Part shown: positions 1 to 10,819 of the stretch, in pieces
How positions within the stretch are numbered: the first letter of the stretch is position 1
How the letters are laid out: every line of letters begins with the position of its first letter
The notes under the pieces: model-generated
What the model was told of the DNA's origin: nothing
Seen by the model: only the letters and a program-made list of their open reading frames with translations
The model's database searches: none
Position numbers and translations under genes: made by a program
Source: Chinchilla lanigera
Lineage: Eukaryota > Chordata > Mammalia > Rodentia > Chinchillidae
NCBI RefSeq assembly: GCF_000276665.1
Contig: NW_004955416.1
Span: forward strand, 7,865,735-7,929,734
Length of the DNA: 64,000 nucleotides
Reading direction: 5' to 3'

Positions 1-158
1 CCAGGCTGGGCTCAGCCCTCCACAGTGCTGCGATTACCCCAAGCTGTGCCACCTTGTCCAGCTCCTTCCTTCCTTGTTCTCCTCCCTTTTGTCCTTGTCT
101 GTCTCTTCCCCAACCAAGTACTGGGGCGTCCAACCCCAAGGGCACTCTATCTTCAAGC

Positions 159-400
159 TTTTTTTTTTTTGAAACAGGGTCTCACTATGTGGCCTGGGCT
201 GGCCTTGAATTTGCGGTGATCCTCTTGCCTCAGCCTTCTGAGTACTGGGATTACAGGCATGTACCACCACCCCTGGCCCCACCTAACCTTTTATTTTTAT
301 GTTGAGATAGGGTATTGATAAAGTGCCAAAGCTGGTCTCAAATTTTCGACCCTCCTGCCTGAGCTTCCTGAGTAGATGGGATTATAGCCAGGCAGCGTAG
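159..400 (-). repeat. two B1 SINEs
   Basis: Poly(T), then gaaacagggtctcactatg and a tail at 277 ending in gggattacaggcatgtacc, the reverse complement of a 7SL-derived B1. A more diverged copy follows to about 400. Confidence 0.85.
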
Positions 401-539
401 TGCCCACCTAAATCCATTTTCTTATAGCTTCCCCTACTCTGGCAGTTGTTATGTAGAAACAAATCTCAGCCGGTCTCACAGGAGACTCTTAGAATCTTCT
501 TGTTATTATATCATGTACTTCTTTATTACTATTTCTTCC

Positions 540-745
540 AGTACTGGGGATTGAACCTTACCCAGTATTGTCTTTACCTCTTTTTTCTCTCCTCTCCCGC
601 TCCTTCCTTTCTTCTATTTGTTTAATACTAGGGAACAAACCCAGGGGCACTCTGCCATTGTGCTACATCTCCAGCCTTTTTAATTTATTGAGATACCAGG
701 GACTGAACTAAGGCCCTTGGCGCTGAACTACATACACCCACACCA
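540..745 (-). repeat. ID-type SINE remnants
   Basis: Three decayed tRNA-derived fragments with gtactggggattgaacc, aaacccaggggcactctgcc and ccagggactgaactaagg, matching the B-box end of ID elements in reverse. Confidence 0.65.
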
Positions 746-843
746 TTCTTCACATACATACTTTTTTTTCCCAGTACTGGGGACTACTCTTTAAAGTTTT
801 TGTACTGAGCTAGAGCCCTGGCCCTTTAAAAACTTTTAGTTTG

Positions 844-976
844 AGCCAGGTATGGTGGCGCACACCTGTAATCCCAGCACTTAAGAGGCTGAGGCAGGAG
901 GATTGCCACAAGCTTGGGGCAGTGAATTCAAGGTCAGCCTGGACTCCAGAGCATTATCCTGTCTCATAAAAAAATT
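844..976 (+). repeat. B1 SINE
   Basis: gccaggtatggtggcgcac, cctgtaatcccagcac and a tail ending cctgtctcataaaaaaa: a forward B1 with A-rich tail. Confidence 0.9.
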
Positions 977-1108
977 TTTTTTTTGAGACAGGGTATTGCT
1001 AAGTCACTAACTTGCCCAGGCTGTGCTTGAACTTGTAGTTCTCCTGCCTCAGTCTCCCAGAGTGCTGGGATTACAAGCCTGTGCCACCATTCCTAGTTCT
1101 TTAAATAT

Positions 1109-1139
<31 letters not shown>

Positions 1140-1407
1140 TCTATCTTTTTTGAGACAGGGTCTCACTATGCAGTTCAGGCTGGCCTTAAGCTCACTTGGT
1201 AGCCCAGGCTGGTCTCAAACTCCCAATGATCCTCCTGCCTCAGCCTCCTGAGTGCTGGGATTACAGGTGTGTGTCACCACGCCCAGCTTCTTTTTTTTTT
1301 TTAAAGACAGTATTTCACTGAATTATCCAGGCTGGACTTGAACTTGTGATCCTCCCCCCTCAGCCTCCTGAGTAGCTGGAACTATAGACATGTGCCACCA
1401 TGTCAGT
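977..1407 (-). repeat. three B1 SINEs in a row
   Basis: Copies at about 977-1100, 1146-1287 and 1288-1407, each with poly(T), gagacaggg-type start and cctcagcctcc...ggattacag. The middle copy has the internal duplication of quasi-dimeric B1. Confidence 0.9.
1104..1146. repeat. (ATTT)n microsatellite
   Basis: About ten atttt/attt units between two B1 copies, probably grown from the A-rich tail of the neighbouring SINE. Confidence 0.9.
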
Positions 1408-2662
1408 GGTATACTTGTTTTGATGAACAAGAGAATCTTTAACTAAAGAAATGAAAAAAGACAAGAAAAAGCAGCAAGATGCTCATCTGTGACATCAACC
1501 AGGAGGAGCAGGAGTGCTTCCCAGCAGCGCACTGGAAGGGAGGGAACAGAAGCGAGTAGGTGGAGCCAGCTCTGAAGAGGAAGGGAGGCCAGCTAAGTCC
1601 CAGGACCTGAAGCAAAGAAGAAATGAGACACAGGAAGAGGCCAGGGCTTAGTGATAAATGAGGCACCCTGCTTCCTCAAGATCCTTGACCACCAGGAAGT
1701 GGGCCTCAGCAGATCCTCCTTCCTCCCTTTTCTTCTACCCCGACACCTACTCCTAGGACCTGTCACTGGGAACTGGCACTTCTCTTACCTGGTCCTGGGG
1801 TTGTGTGGCCCGCACTTCCTGGGCAGCAAATAGGCCCATGCTCTTATCTGAGACCTCAGGGTTATCTGTCAGGGCCTCTGCCCCAGGCAGGTACCATTCT
1901 TAGTATCATTTGCTATCTTAGAGCAAGTACCTGGGTACATACAGCCAGAGGCTCTACATTCGCCAGAACAGAACGCACCCCTACACGGAGGAGGGCTCAG
2001 GACAGCCTAGACAGCCCACGGACCCTGCAGGAGTCTGGTGCTCACAATGGCCGCTTCGCTGCCAAACTGTGAGTCTAGGGATCAAAACCAGACTGCTTCT
2101 TAGTGGGCATTGGCAACCAGAGACTTTCTCTCAGACCTACTGTGCCCAGTGGAGGTGAAGCCCCTCAGAAGAGGACTGTGACAAAGGAACAAACTGTCAG
2201 ATTTAGAATGAAAAGCAAAAGACCTTGAAAAAATGCACACAGGCTGAATCAATGCTAAGATTTCATTTTTTGTCTTCAAGTGAATTGAGTGACAGAAAAG
2301 CTGAGTTTCCTGCACAGGCCTGTCTGCCTGGGTGCCAGAAAGCGAGGGTAAGGAGCTACTTTGGCTGGCAGGGCTGGACAGTGCCCTGGGCCTCGTTCTA
2401 GCTGTGGTCCAAGGACTGGCACCATGGCCGTCACCTGGGATCTTGGTAGAAAGCAGTCTCAGGCTTCACTCTGGACCTTCCAGAGGCAGAATCTGCATTT
2501 TAAGATCTCCAGGTGTTTTATTTGAGATGACTCAAAAGATACCCATTTTTTGAACTCCAGGCAAAATCTCTCCAAGGCAGGTTAAAACGAAGTGGCTGTG
2601 TTCAGTTTGGGGGGGCTGTACCAACCCAGCGGGCACATCTGGGGATCTCAAACACATCAGAC
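1408..2662. other. intergenic, no gene recognised
   Basis: Repeat-poor sequence downstream of INO80. Short ORFs on both strands lack codon bias or any family motif. The only structure seen is the left copy of an inverted repeat at 2005-2126. Confidence 0.6.
2005..2126 (+). repeat. inverted repeat, left copy
   Basis: From gcctagacagccca to ggcaaccagagactt. The same sequence occurs in reverse complement at 3578-3710 with a few substitutions and a 12-base-scale insertion. It does not match any SINE I recognise. Confidence 0.9.
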
Positions 2663-2770
2663 AAACTGGGTGTGGTGCAGCATGCCTGTAATCCCAGCAC
2701 TCAGGAGGCTGAGACCAGAGGATCGTGTGTTCAAGGCAAGCTTGGGCTACAGAGAACCTGTTTTAAACAC
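2663..2770 (+). repeat. B1 SINE
   Basis: Contains catgcctgtaatcccagcac followed by aggaggctgagaccagagga; diverged, 3' end decayed. Confidence 0.85.
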
Positions 2771-3220
2771 ACCCAAACCTAAAGCACAAGATGCTAAAAC
2801 CTACTAATCCAGTTTAAAAGCAGTTATGCTTTTCAGAGGGAGATGGTCCTACGTGAGTGACACAGGGCAAGGGCGTGCGGACTGTGCCTGAAAGTCAATA
2901 CTGATGCTCTGCGGATTGGACACACCTGCAGGCGCCATTGGCTAGGCCATGCAGAGCTCACTGCTCAGCATGCACAGCCTACGGCCTGTGCAGGATCAAG
3001 CCAGTCTTCAGTCTTGGAAGTTTCAACAAAAACCTAACACAGACTATGATAATAAGCCCAGTGCAAACCTAGATATTCAACTTACCTATGGTTCACGTGT
3101 CAAGCAAGGTTACCCTTGTGGAAGGGATTGCCTCATGAACCCAGCCCAGGCCTTCAGCTGTGCCTACGCTCCAGGGTTTGCTGAGGGATGCTTCTTTTAG
3201 CTAGGTTGGAGCTCTTCACC

Positions 3221-3310
3221 ATTTTTTTTTTTTGGTACGGGGAACTGAACTCACAACCTTGCATGCTTGCCAGGCAGGTGGTATGCCGCTGAGCTATATT
3301 CCTGGCTTCC
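3221..3310 (-). repeat. ID SINE
   Basis: Poly(T), ggtacggggaactgaactc, cttgccaggcaggtgg and ccgctgagctat. Reversed, this reads as the tRNA-like TAGCTCAGCGGC (A box) and GAGTTCGATTCC (B box) of an ID element. Confidence 0.9.
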
Positions 3311-3518
3311 CGTTTTTTTGTATTAATGAAAAAAAATGTGTGGAGGTGAGGTAGATGAGGCATGAGTCCTAAATTGGGAAAGAGACACAAGTTATTAATG
3401 AGCTTCAAGCTTTCCTTCAAGATTCAGGTTGCATCCCTGTACCCTCAGGTAAGGGAGGGACAGGTGAGAGGGGACATTAAGGCTATGAGCTGGCCCCAAT
3501 ACAGTATGTTAGCTGTGT

Positions 3519-3761
3519 GTTTTCAGGGACTGGGCTCAAGTGTGTGAAAGGAATACTGTGGTGCTTGCAGACTAGGAAGTCTCTGGTTGCCACTGCCCTG
3601 TGCAGTGTCCACTAAGAAGCAGTCTGGCTTTGATCCCTAGACTCACAGTTTGGCAGCAAAGCGGCCACTGTGAGCACCAGACTCCTGCAGGGTCCATGGG
3701 CTGTCTAGGCTGCAAACACCATAGTATTCCTTTCACACACTTGAGCCCAGTCCCTGAAAAC
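3519..3761. repeat. palindrome with 52-bp arms
   Basis: Left arm 3519-3570 and right arm 3710-3761 are reverse complements at 50 of 52 positions (both begin or end in gttttcagggactgggctca on one strand). The 139-bp loop is most of the right copy of the larger inverted repeat, so the two structures are nested. Confidence 0.9.
3578..3710 (-). repeat. inverted repeat, right copy
   Basis: Reverse complement of 2005-2126. It shares ccagactcctgcagggtcc and ctcacagtttggcagc, and carries an extra segment around ctgccctgtgcagt that the left copy lacks. Confidence 0.9.
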
Positions 3762-4739
3762 TAAACCTACTCTAACACCAAAGTGGTATCACACAGGTGA
3801 ACTGCTTGAGGATTTCAGAGGTGTCAGGTCCCCAGACAGGTGGCTATTGCTAACCTCAGCAAGGCTCTAGCAGGAATATATCAGGGGCTTGCTAAGCTAC
3901 AAAATGGAGAGGACCCACCTTGGTGAGTCTGGTGAGTCACTAGGTCATAGGAACCACAGTGGTGACAGGGACCGGGCGTGGTTAACTGATGCTGGTTTGT
4001 GTTGTAGGAGGCCTTGTACACATTTATTAGCAAGCAAGACAAAACCCAGTGTTGATGGTGCCATGTGAGAGCGCATCCTCATGACTGTGGGTGAACAGAG
4101 CTGCCCAGGAGCCACCCACCCGGATCAAAGCACGCAAGGTGAACCCTGGCTACGAAGGCCACCGAGCCAGATCACTGGGGAACAGCACGGGCCCTGCTCA
4201 AAGACAATGCAACAGCACATCAGCATTCTAGCTCAGGCACAGAAATGCTGACTGCTATTCTAGGCTGGGAACAAGTACTCTTCTCTTGATTGATCACAGA
4301 ACTAGGTTGTTTAGGCCTGGTTGTCTCTGGAATCCTGAAGAATGTATTTCACTGTTTTCTTTCAGGATCCTTCCAAGTGCAGCTAACTTTGAGACACCAT
4401 CAATATGAACATTACCACTATGTAATGCAGCAGATGGACCAGGACAAGCTGTTCACATCTAGGTCCTGAGGCATGACTAGTCTGCACCCTTGGGGCCTTA
4501 GTGCTGCATACCACGCACTTGGTCAAGCTGTCCTGATGGCTGGAGGCAAATTTCAAGTCCAATTCCAACTGTTACTGAGGAAGTGCCCACAGAGCACTCC
4601 TCGCCCCACTAACCCTGCCCTTGGTGAACACAGGAACACAGCAGGGCTCTGCCTTCCCTTTATCCTGCCACATCCCCCAAACACCCTGCTTTGCTCCCAA
4701 GGAGAGGCAGCTGCAAAGACTACAGACACCCTGATTTAC
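3762..4739. other. intergenic next to INO80 3' end
   Basis: Unique-looking sequence without recognisable repeats or coding potential; a 104-codon plus-strand ORF at 4473-4787 overlaps the presumed poly(A) site and has no family features. Confidence 0.55.
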
Positions 4740-6137
4740 ATAAAATTATCTCACTCCATTTTATTTAAGATTTTTTTATCCAGTTAGTAAAAGAAAAGAT
4801 GTGTCTCTCTTTATACATATATACAAGTTCAGTTATAAAAATAGCACATTCAAAGAGAAAAAGGCTTGGCATTTTTCTGATTCTCTCTAAATAGCATCTG
4901 TACACAGGAGTCTGAGTTTGGGCAGGGGAATCTTAATGATTTAAATTAAATGATTCCCCTACAAACCCTACTCCAAAAAAAAAAAAGTTTAAAAATCAAT
5001 CTATCTAAACTCAATTCTGTGATTTTCGGGTGTGCAAATTAGAGGCTGGTCCGCCCAGAAGCACCTGCTCCACCAGGGACTGGGGCGGGGGTGGGGGATG
5101 GGACGGTGCCCAGAAACCTCTCCCATCAAACACTGCCCCCTGGCCTCTCTGAGAGGCCAGCAAGCTCAGGCTGGTGGGGCTTGGGCTCAGAGGGTCGCTG
5201 ACGAGCTTGCCCTCTCTCCACCCTCTCTCCACCTCACTCCTGTTGCCCCTTCCCTTCTCAGTGCAATACAGACAGTGCATACAGCCAATCAGGGGCCTGA
5301 AGGGCAAGGCGGGGGGGGGGGGGAAGAATGTGCATTTGGGATGGGCAAAGGGGTGTCTGCAAGAGGGGCAGTAAGGATGTCCTGCTGATTGAGGTGGCTC
5401 CTGGTCTCTTTACTGGCTTCTGGGAGTCCTTTGGGTAGGAGCTGCTGCTACTGTTGCTGGTAGGACCTGAAGTTTCCCTGGTGTGAACCATGCAGGACAG
5501 AGGAGGAAGTGCTGGGGAACCACTGCCCATGGGTCTGCTTCCTCTAGTTTTCTGCCACCCTTACAAGCCATCAGCTTCTCTGGCATTTATGCCTTCTCTT
5601 TAGTGCTAACACCATGGCAAATTGAATCTGGAGACCTGGGGAGCTGTTCAAACATTCTGGATGCCAAGTACAGGAGTTCCTTCCTTCTTAGCCCTACAGG
5701 AAATCACAAATTTGAGAAAAGTCTCCACCATGGAAGGCTCTTTGTAACACCTGGAGAGCCTCTGAAAGGGACGTGGTCAGAGCAAAAAAGTGGAATGGGC
5801 ATGGAGACAGCGTGCCTGAGCATCTAAAGGGGATCCAGGGCAGACCCTTCCTTGGCAGGGGGGTTTGAGGCATGGCCACAGAGCTCATCTGGGCTGCTAT
5901 GGGGCTGACCTTGTCCTAGAGCCCTCTTCTCATAGGCCACCCCAGAGCACTGCTTTGGAAACAGGTGATAAAGTGCTCACACCAACCACCTGCCTGTCTT
6001 TCCTTTGCTGTGACTGGTCCCCTATGCCCTCTGACTCAGGATGCAAGATGCTGCATTGGGCAAGCCATCCGAAGACCATATGCAGACTGGGACTCAAGCT
6101 CCTGGTTTGGTTGAAAGAAGCTGGTGGGCCCAAATGG
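4740..6137 (-). other. INO80: INO80 3' untranslated region (inferred extent)
   Basis: About 1.4 kb between the stop codon and the first good poly(A) signal downstream. It is free of recognisable SINEs, unlike the flanking DNA, which fits constraint on a UTR. It holds a 13-base C run in the transcript (G13 on the plus strand, 5311-5323) and an AT-rich distal part (about 4740-5030). No cDNA evidence is available here; a longer or shorter UTR is possible. Confidence 0.65.
4760..4765 (-). promoter_or_regulatory. INO80: probable INO80 poly(A) signal AATAAA
   Basis: tttatt on the plus strand reads AATAAA on the minus strand about 1.37 kb after the stop codon. Cleavage would fall at about 4735-4750. 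It is the first canonical hexamer I found in an AT-rich 3' UTR-like context. Confidence 0.6.
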
Positions 6138-6355
6138 TTATCGTCCTCCAGAGGGATTGATGCTTTTGCCCTGTTTCCGGACCAGAGAGTCTGAGGCAAG
6201 GCTGCTGGTCATATGGAGGCTCTTGGGAGTCCCAGGAACGTTATTTCCTTTGCTCAAAGGGGAACTCAATGGAGAAGAGGCGCTTGAGGGTCCAAAGTCA
6301 GCAAGGCCAGCAGGCCGGACAAGGGAAGTCTGCAGAGGACTGCTGGCAGAGATTC
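6138..6355 (-). CDS. INO80: INO80 window exon 17, with stop codon
   Basis: Last coding exon, residues 728-799 plus TAA (minus strand, 6140-6138). It begins GISASSPLQTSLVRPAGLAD and ends DSLVRKQGKSINPSGGR. The acceptor is tccccacag. No longer ORF shows here because the segment starts inside an exon without a Met near its start. The Ser/Pro-rich disordered tail matches INO80's known C terminus with a few substitutions. Confidence 0.96.
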
Positions 6356-6678
6356 CTGTGGGGACGGAGAAAGAGACGTGACTGTAAGCACTAGGCGCAG
6401 GTAAGCTGCCTTGGAGCCTGTGGGAGGCTGAGGGTCCATGCTGCCACCACTTGCCAACCCTTTTTTTTTTTTTAAAGCATATTTACTTGCTGTTCCTGTC
6501 AAACTGTTTTTCCACTAAGAGGGATGAATTTCAAAGAGAAAATAACATCAACCCATACCCTCCCTGTATGACTTCATTCAGAGAGGAAACTGCCTTCTTG
6601 GGGCTCTGGACAAAGCACACCCATAGTGTGGGACACTAGCACTACAGGATGAGAACAGTAGCTTACAAAGCATTAATG

Positions 6679-7022
6679 TATTTTTCTTTTTTTTTTTTGA
6701 GAGAGAGTCTTGCTACATAGCTCAGTGATCCTCCTGGCTCAGCCTCCTGGGTGCTGGGATTACAGGTATGTGTCACCATGCTCGGCCCTCTTTTTTCTCT
6801 TTTCTTTGTGAGATGGTTACTTCTGAATTTTTTTCATGGTGCTAGAGATTAAACCCAGGAGTGCTTTACCACTGGATTACATAGCTAGTCCTTTTTATTT
6901 ATTTGAGACACAGTAGCATTAAGTTGCTCAAGTGGGTTGGGAGGATTGCCCAGGATTGAATTTGCAATCCTGCCTCAGCCTCCCTCAATACTGGGATGGC
7001 AGGAGTGTGCCACTAAGCCTGG
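6679..7022 (-). repeat. B1, then ID plus B1 composite
   Basis: B1 at 6679-6788, an ID-like piece at 6827-6892 and a second diverged B1 to 7022. ID next to B1 in one orientation resembles the dimeric B4/ID-B1 arrangement of rodents. It lies in the last intron. Confidence 0.75.
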
Positions 7023-7212
7023 TTTCCTTCTTCATTTCACAGATGGGTTCTACTCCCCAGTAAGTCTGGCCAGAGGGTATAAGATTGCCCCTCTCTGTCC
7101 TGTATCTGTACTCATGCAGTTCTCCTGGCACTGGCTGTGGCTATCCTTGCTTTCTAGGCCCTACCACCTGAAATCCCTCATCTCTGATGTCGACTCCAAA
7201 GACAACAGTGAA

Positions 7213-7375
7213 TGTTTTGTTTGTTTGTTTGTATTTTTGAGACAGGGTCTCACCGTATAGTACAGGCTGGCCTTCAACTCACTCTGTAGCCCAGGCTGGC
7301 CTCAAATTCATAGCGATTCTTCTGCCTCAGCCTCCTGAACGCTAGGATTACAGGCCTGAGCCACCACGTCTGGCC
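7213..7375 (-). repeat. B1 SINE, quasi-dimeric
   Basis: tttgagacagggtctcacc to aggcctgagccaccacgtc, with two copies of the caggctggcctcaa-type block that marks quasi-dimeric B1. Confidence 0.92.
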
Positions 7376-7857
7376 AACAGTGAACTTCTATTTATTTATT
7401 TTTCTTTTATGTGCCCTAGGCATGCAACAGCTCTGGTCACCAGCTGAGGCATCAAGCTAGGATGGACAATGGACTGTCTGCTCTGCCCCTGACTGATGAA
7501 AGAATACCACTACCAATAAGGAATCTCTTTGCCCATTGCTGGGGGTGGGCAGTGTGGTGCAGAGTCAACCCTTCTTTTTTCTAGTATGAGCCAAACACAC
7601 TTACATCTGATAATAGATTGTCTAATATGATTCTTCAATGTTTCTTGTGTGCCATTTTACTTTCCTAAAAACAAATTCTAACTGCTGGGTGTGCAGGCAG
7701 GTATCTCTGTTCACACAGTAGACTTGTAAGTAACTTCTGACGAGTTCTTCCCCTTAGTTTCCATTCCCAGTTAACAAGCACTGTTGATTTTTCTTGTGCC
7801 CTTTGCCATCTGCACCAGAATGTCCCTAACAGCGCATAGCCACCCTGACCCCCGCAC

Positions 7858-8073
7858 CTTTAGACACGTTGTACCCGTATGCAGCATAGGCAGCTGCGGA
7901 GGCTGCTGCAGCCCCAGCTTTGGCTCCTGCCATTGCAGCGGCGCTGCCAGCTATTGACTTCCGGCTTCGGCCTTTCCCTGCTCCTTTGGCTGTGCTTCCT
8001 GAACCTTTGGGGCGGCCTCGGCTTCGGGCTGACTGACCACGTCCTGCAGCTGGCATTTCCTGAATGGAAATTC
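7858..8073 (-). CDS. INO80: INO80 window exon 16 (Arg/Gly/Ala-rich)
   Basis: Encodes residues 656-728: GISIQEMPAAGRGQSARSRG, an AT-hook-like RGRPKG, a Lys/Arg/Ser stretch, then an alanine-rich run ending YGYNVSK. RGRP is the core of AT-hook minor-groove binders. The acceptor ctcacag at 8074 was chosen over an internal AG 14 bases on because it restores GISIQE. The donor gtgcgg is weak at +3 and +4. Confidence 0.97.
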
Positions 8074-8199
8074 CTGTGAGAACAAATGGTCAAGAGACAA
8101 AATTGAATCTCTTAAAATGTTAATAGAATCTTTCCCTGACAGGAAAAATTTATTCTCAGGTGTGGTGTGGTGTTGGTATGTGTGTGTGTCTGCCTGTGG

Positions 8200-8302
8200 T
8201 CTCATTATATTGTGCAGACTGTCCTCAAATTTCTAGGCTTAAGCTATCCTGCCTCAGCCTTCTGGGTATGGGACTACAGGCATGTACCACTTTCCCTGGC
8301 TT
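8200..8302 (-). repeat. B1 SINE, 5' part decayed
   Basis: Contains cctgcctcagccttctgggt and actacaggcatgtaccac, preceded by a TG-rich stretch. It lies in the intron between window exons 15 and 16. Confidence 0.8.
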
Positions 8303-8515
8303 CTTAGGGTAAAGTCTGTCTTTGGTCACTGTAGCATCATACAGAGCTCTAAAAAGTCTGAACACATCCTGACTTCTCCAGGTGCCTTTCCTTCTGAAGA
8401 GTGGTTCCACCACCCTGTAACTGAATGAACCTAGGGACTTGCTACCTAGGATCTTGTGTTCATCTGCATAAACTAACATGCATCCATCCTGGAGAGTCAC
8501 TACTGTTTCTAACCT

Positions 8516-8586
8516 CTTTGATGCTGGGTATCAAATACAGGATCTAGTGCTTAGTAGGCATGCATTCTACTGCTGAGCCCTATCCT
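8516..8586 (-). repeat. ID-type SINE, old
   Basis: gatgctgggtatcaaataca and ctactgctgagccct are degraded B-box and A-box portions of a tRNA-derived SINE. Confidence 0.6.
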
Positions 8587-8841
8587 AAGTTTTAAATGTA
8601 GAACTCCTAAAGAAATACCAAGAAAGTGAGAAAATGCCCAGAAAAGCTGATTTTAATTAAAAACTAGCAAAAATTAGGGCAAACTACAAAAGACATAAAT
8701 GACTAAAAAATAAATTTTAAATCTTTGTAAAGTTCTCATTTTACTTTCCCTAAGCCATTTTTTTCTTCCTTTCACTTGATAAAGATATTAGAGGGAAAAA
8801 AACCTATAGAATCTCCTTTTTATTCCATTCTACTCTTCCTT

Positions 8842-8929
8842 TTTTTTTTTCCCCGGAACCAGGAATCGAACTCACGACCTTGAACTTGCCAGGCAGGCGC
8901 TGTGCTGCTGAGCTAAATTCCCAGCCTCA
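8842..8929 (-). repeat. young ID SINE with perfect target duplication
   Basis: Flanked by identical cattctactcttcctt at 8826-8841 and 8930-8945 (16 bp). The body reads ggaatcgaactcacgacct, aacttgccaggcaggcgc, ctgctgagctaaattcc. The poly(T) is the tail of a minus-strand insertion. Confidence 0.95.
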
Positions 8930-9066
8930 CATTCTACTCTTCCTTAAAGAAAAAAAAAAATCTCTCATCTGAGAAGGAATCAGGATCTTACTCATTACCA
9001 AGCAATGCTTTCCATGAGGAGGTAAAGCAGGTTCAGGTACACAAGACAGACAGGCGGATCACTTAC

Positions 9067-9226
9067 CATTCACGGTGTCTGAGACTGAGCCTGTAACAGA
9101 AGCAGGAGAGTTGGTGGCTCGAGACTGAGGGGCTGAGGAGGCTGGGTCATCCACGATGACCAGCATGTCACTGCTGCTCTCATCAGGGGGGATGGAGCCG
9201 GTGTGCAGTTCACTGCTGATAGAGAT
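9067..9226 (-). CDS. INO80: INO80 window exon 15
   Basis: Encodes residues 603-656, ISISSELHTGSIPPDESSSD followed by MLVIVDDPASSAPQSR and a Ser/Thr/Val run ending DTVN. It is probably disordered; MLVIVDD is the only hydrophobic patch, in acidic and serine-rich surroundings, and resembles a SUMO-interacting motif (inference). Acceptor cttgcag, donor gtaagt. Confidence 0.97.
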
Positions 9227-9527
9227 CTGCAAGTGGAGGGGTCAAGACCACCGGTTCCCTCAGTGCCCACAGCCCAACAACTGTCACACCTTAATGAGAA
9301 CATGTTTACAGGACATGGCCGATCTCTGCTGGCTTCTCTGCTGAGATCATATTTCCCTACTTGGGCTTCTTAGAAGCTAGCCTATTCCTCATTTGTTCTC
9401 TCCTTGTAAATACTACTCCTGCCAGATAGCAGGAAGACTACAGAGACAAAAGCTGTCTAGCAGCAAGTCCTTCTATAAAGTCAGGATGCATTCCCGCAAC
9501 TGTAATGAAGACCATCAGGTGCCTCAC

Positions 9528-9683
9528 CTCACTGAAAGGGCTGGGCATGGCTGAATCCACACTAATAAAGGAGTCGTCCCCATCAGCAGAGAGGTTAGAA
9601 TTATCAGCAGAAGGAACAAATGGGATCACCAGGTTCACACCCTCTTTCCTTCTTTTCCCATCCAATTCATCCTCCTTTTTCTT
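9528..9683 (-). CDS. INO80: INO80 window exon 14
   Basis: Encodes residues 551-602: KKKEDELDGKRRKEGVNLVI, then an acidic Ser-rich stretch (NLSADGDDSFISVDSAM) and PSPFSE. It continues the basic region into a disordered tail. Acceptor gttcccag, donor gtgagg; 52 whole codons. Confidence 0.97.
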
Positions 9684-9827
9684 CTGGGAACATAAAGATA
9701 AGGATATACAAAAAAAAAAAAAAAAAAACACATGAGGATATGCTCCAAAGGTAAAGTGGAATTAGGAAAGAAAATGGTGACAGAACCTTTACTGTTTATT
9801 CTATAAATTATCAATTACCCCTCCCTC

Positions 9828-10293
9828 TTTTTTTTTGGCAGTACTGTGGACTGAACCAAGGACTTATGCATGGTAGGCAAACACTATGAAACATCTTTGG
9901 CCCCTCAATTACCACATTCTTAACAAACTAAAAATTCATAAGGAGGATAGGGTATTTTACTACAATTATAGTTACTTTTTTTTTTTTTAGGTGCTGGGCA
10001 CTGAACCCAGGTCCTTGTATATAGTAAGCACACTTGCTACCATTGAGCAGCACCCTAGCCTAATACAGAGCTTAAAGATAGGGAAGACACACTAAACCAG
10101 AGCCATAGCCAGTCTAATCTTCATGAGGTGAAGGGTGTGCCAGGCTAGGGCACATCAAAGCAGCAGCACTTCTGGGACAGGATGAATGCACTCAGAAATG
10201 GAGGTTTTATTTTCACACATAATTTTTGGTGCTGGGAATTGGACTCAAGACCTCATACAGGTTAACTTGCACTCTACCACTGAACTACAGCAC
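9828..10293 (-). repeat. three old ID-type SINEs
   Basis: Fragments at about 9828-9903, 9976-10060 and 10224-10293, each with a tactg/gctggg-x-actgaacc block and a ctaccattgag or ctaccactgaac block. They lie in the intron between window exons 13 and 14. Confidence 0.7.
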
Positions 10294-10323
10294 ATACTCA
10301 TTTATAAATTTTAATATACGTAC

Positions 10324-10545
10324 TTCTTTTTTGAGATGGGGCCTTATTATGGGGCCAGGTTGGTCTTTTTTTCTGGTATCAGGAATGGAACTCACAACCT
10401 TGTGCTTGCCAGGCAGGCGCTGTGCCGCTGAGCTAAATCCCCAGCCCCAAGGCTGGTCTTAAACTCCTGGGTTGCAGTGATCCTTCTATTTGAGCCTCCC
10501 AAGTAGCGAGGACATCAGGCTTATATTTAGTTATCACCACCAGCC
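10324..10545 (-). repeat. B1 SINE split by an ID insertion
   Basis: B1 halves 10324-10363 and 10450-10545. Between them is a minus-strand ID (about 10364-10449) with ggaatggaactcacaacc, cttgccaggcaggcgc and gctgagctaaatccccag. The B1 sequence aggttggtct / aggctggtct is duplicated at the joint. Confidence 0.9.
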
Positions 10546-10547
10546 CT

Positions 10548-10670
10548 TTTTTCTTTTGAGACAAAGTCTCAGTAAGTTACTAAATTGCTTACATTGGGCT
10601 GGAACTTGAAGTCCTCTTGCCTCAGCCTCCCAGAGTGCTGGAATTATAGGTGTGTGTTAGCACACCTGGC
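10548..10670 (-). repeat. B1 SINE
   Basis: tttgagacaaagtctcagt through cctcagcctcccagagtgct to agcacacctggc. Confidence 0.88.
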
Positions 10671-10708
10671 TATAGTATACATTTTTAAAGATTTATTTAG
10701 AACAGTTA

Positions 10709-10780
10709 GGGCCAGGGATATAGCTCAGCGGCACAAGTGCCTGCCTGGCAAGTGCAAGGTCCTGAGTTTGACTGACGGTA

Positions 10781-10814
<34 letters not shown>
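10709..10814 (+). repeat. young ID SINE with long A tail
   Basis: gccagggatatagctcagcg, ctgcctggcaagtgcaagg, then about 33 A. A target duplication agaacagtta lies at 10699-10708 and 10815-10824. Confidence 0.94.

Positions 10815-10819
<5 letters not shown>

Noticed and set aside
4473..4787. 104-codon plus-strand ORF near the INO80 3' end
   Set aside because: It crosses the presumed poly(A) site antisense, with no conserved motif; chance ORF.
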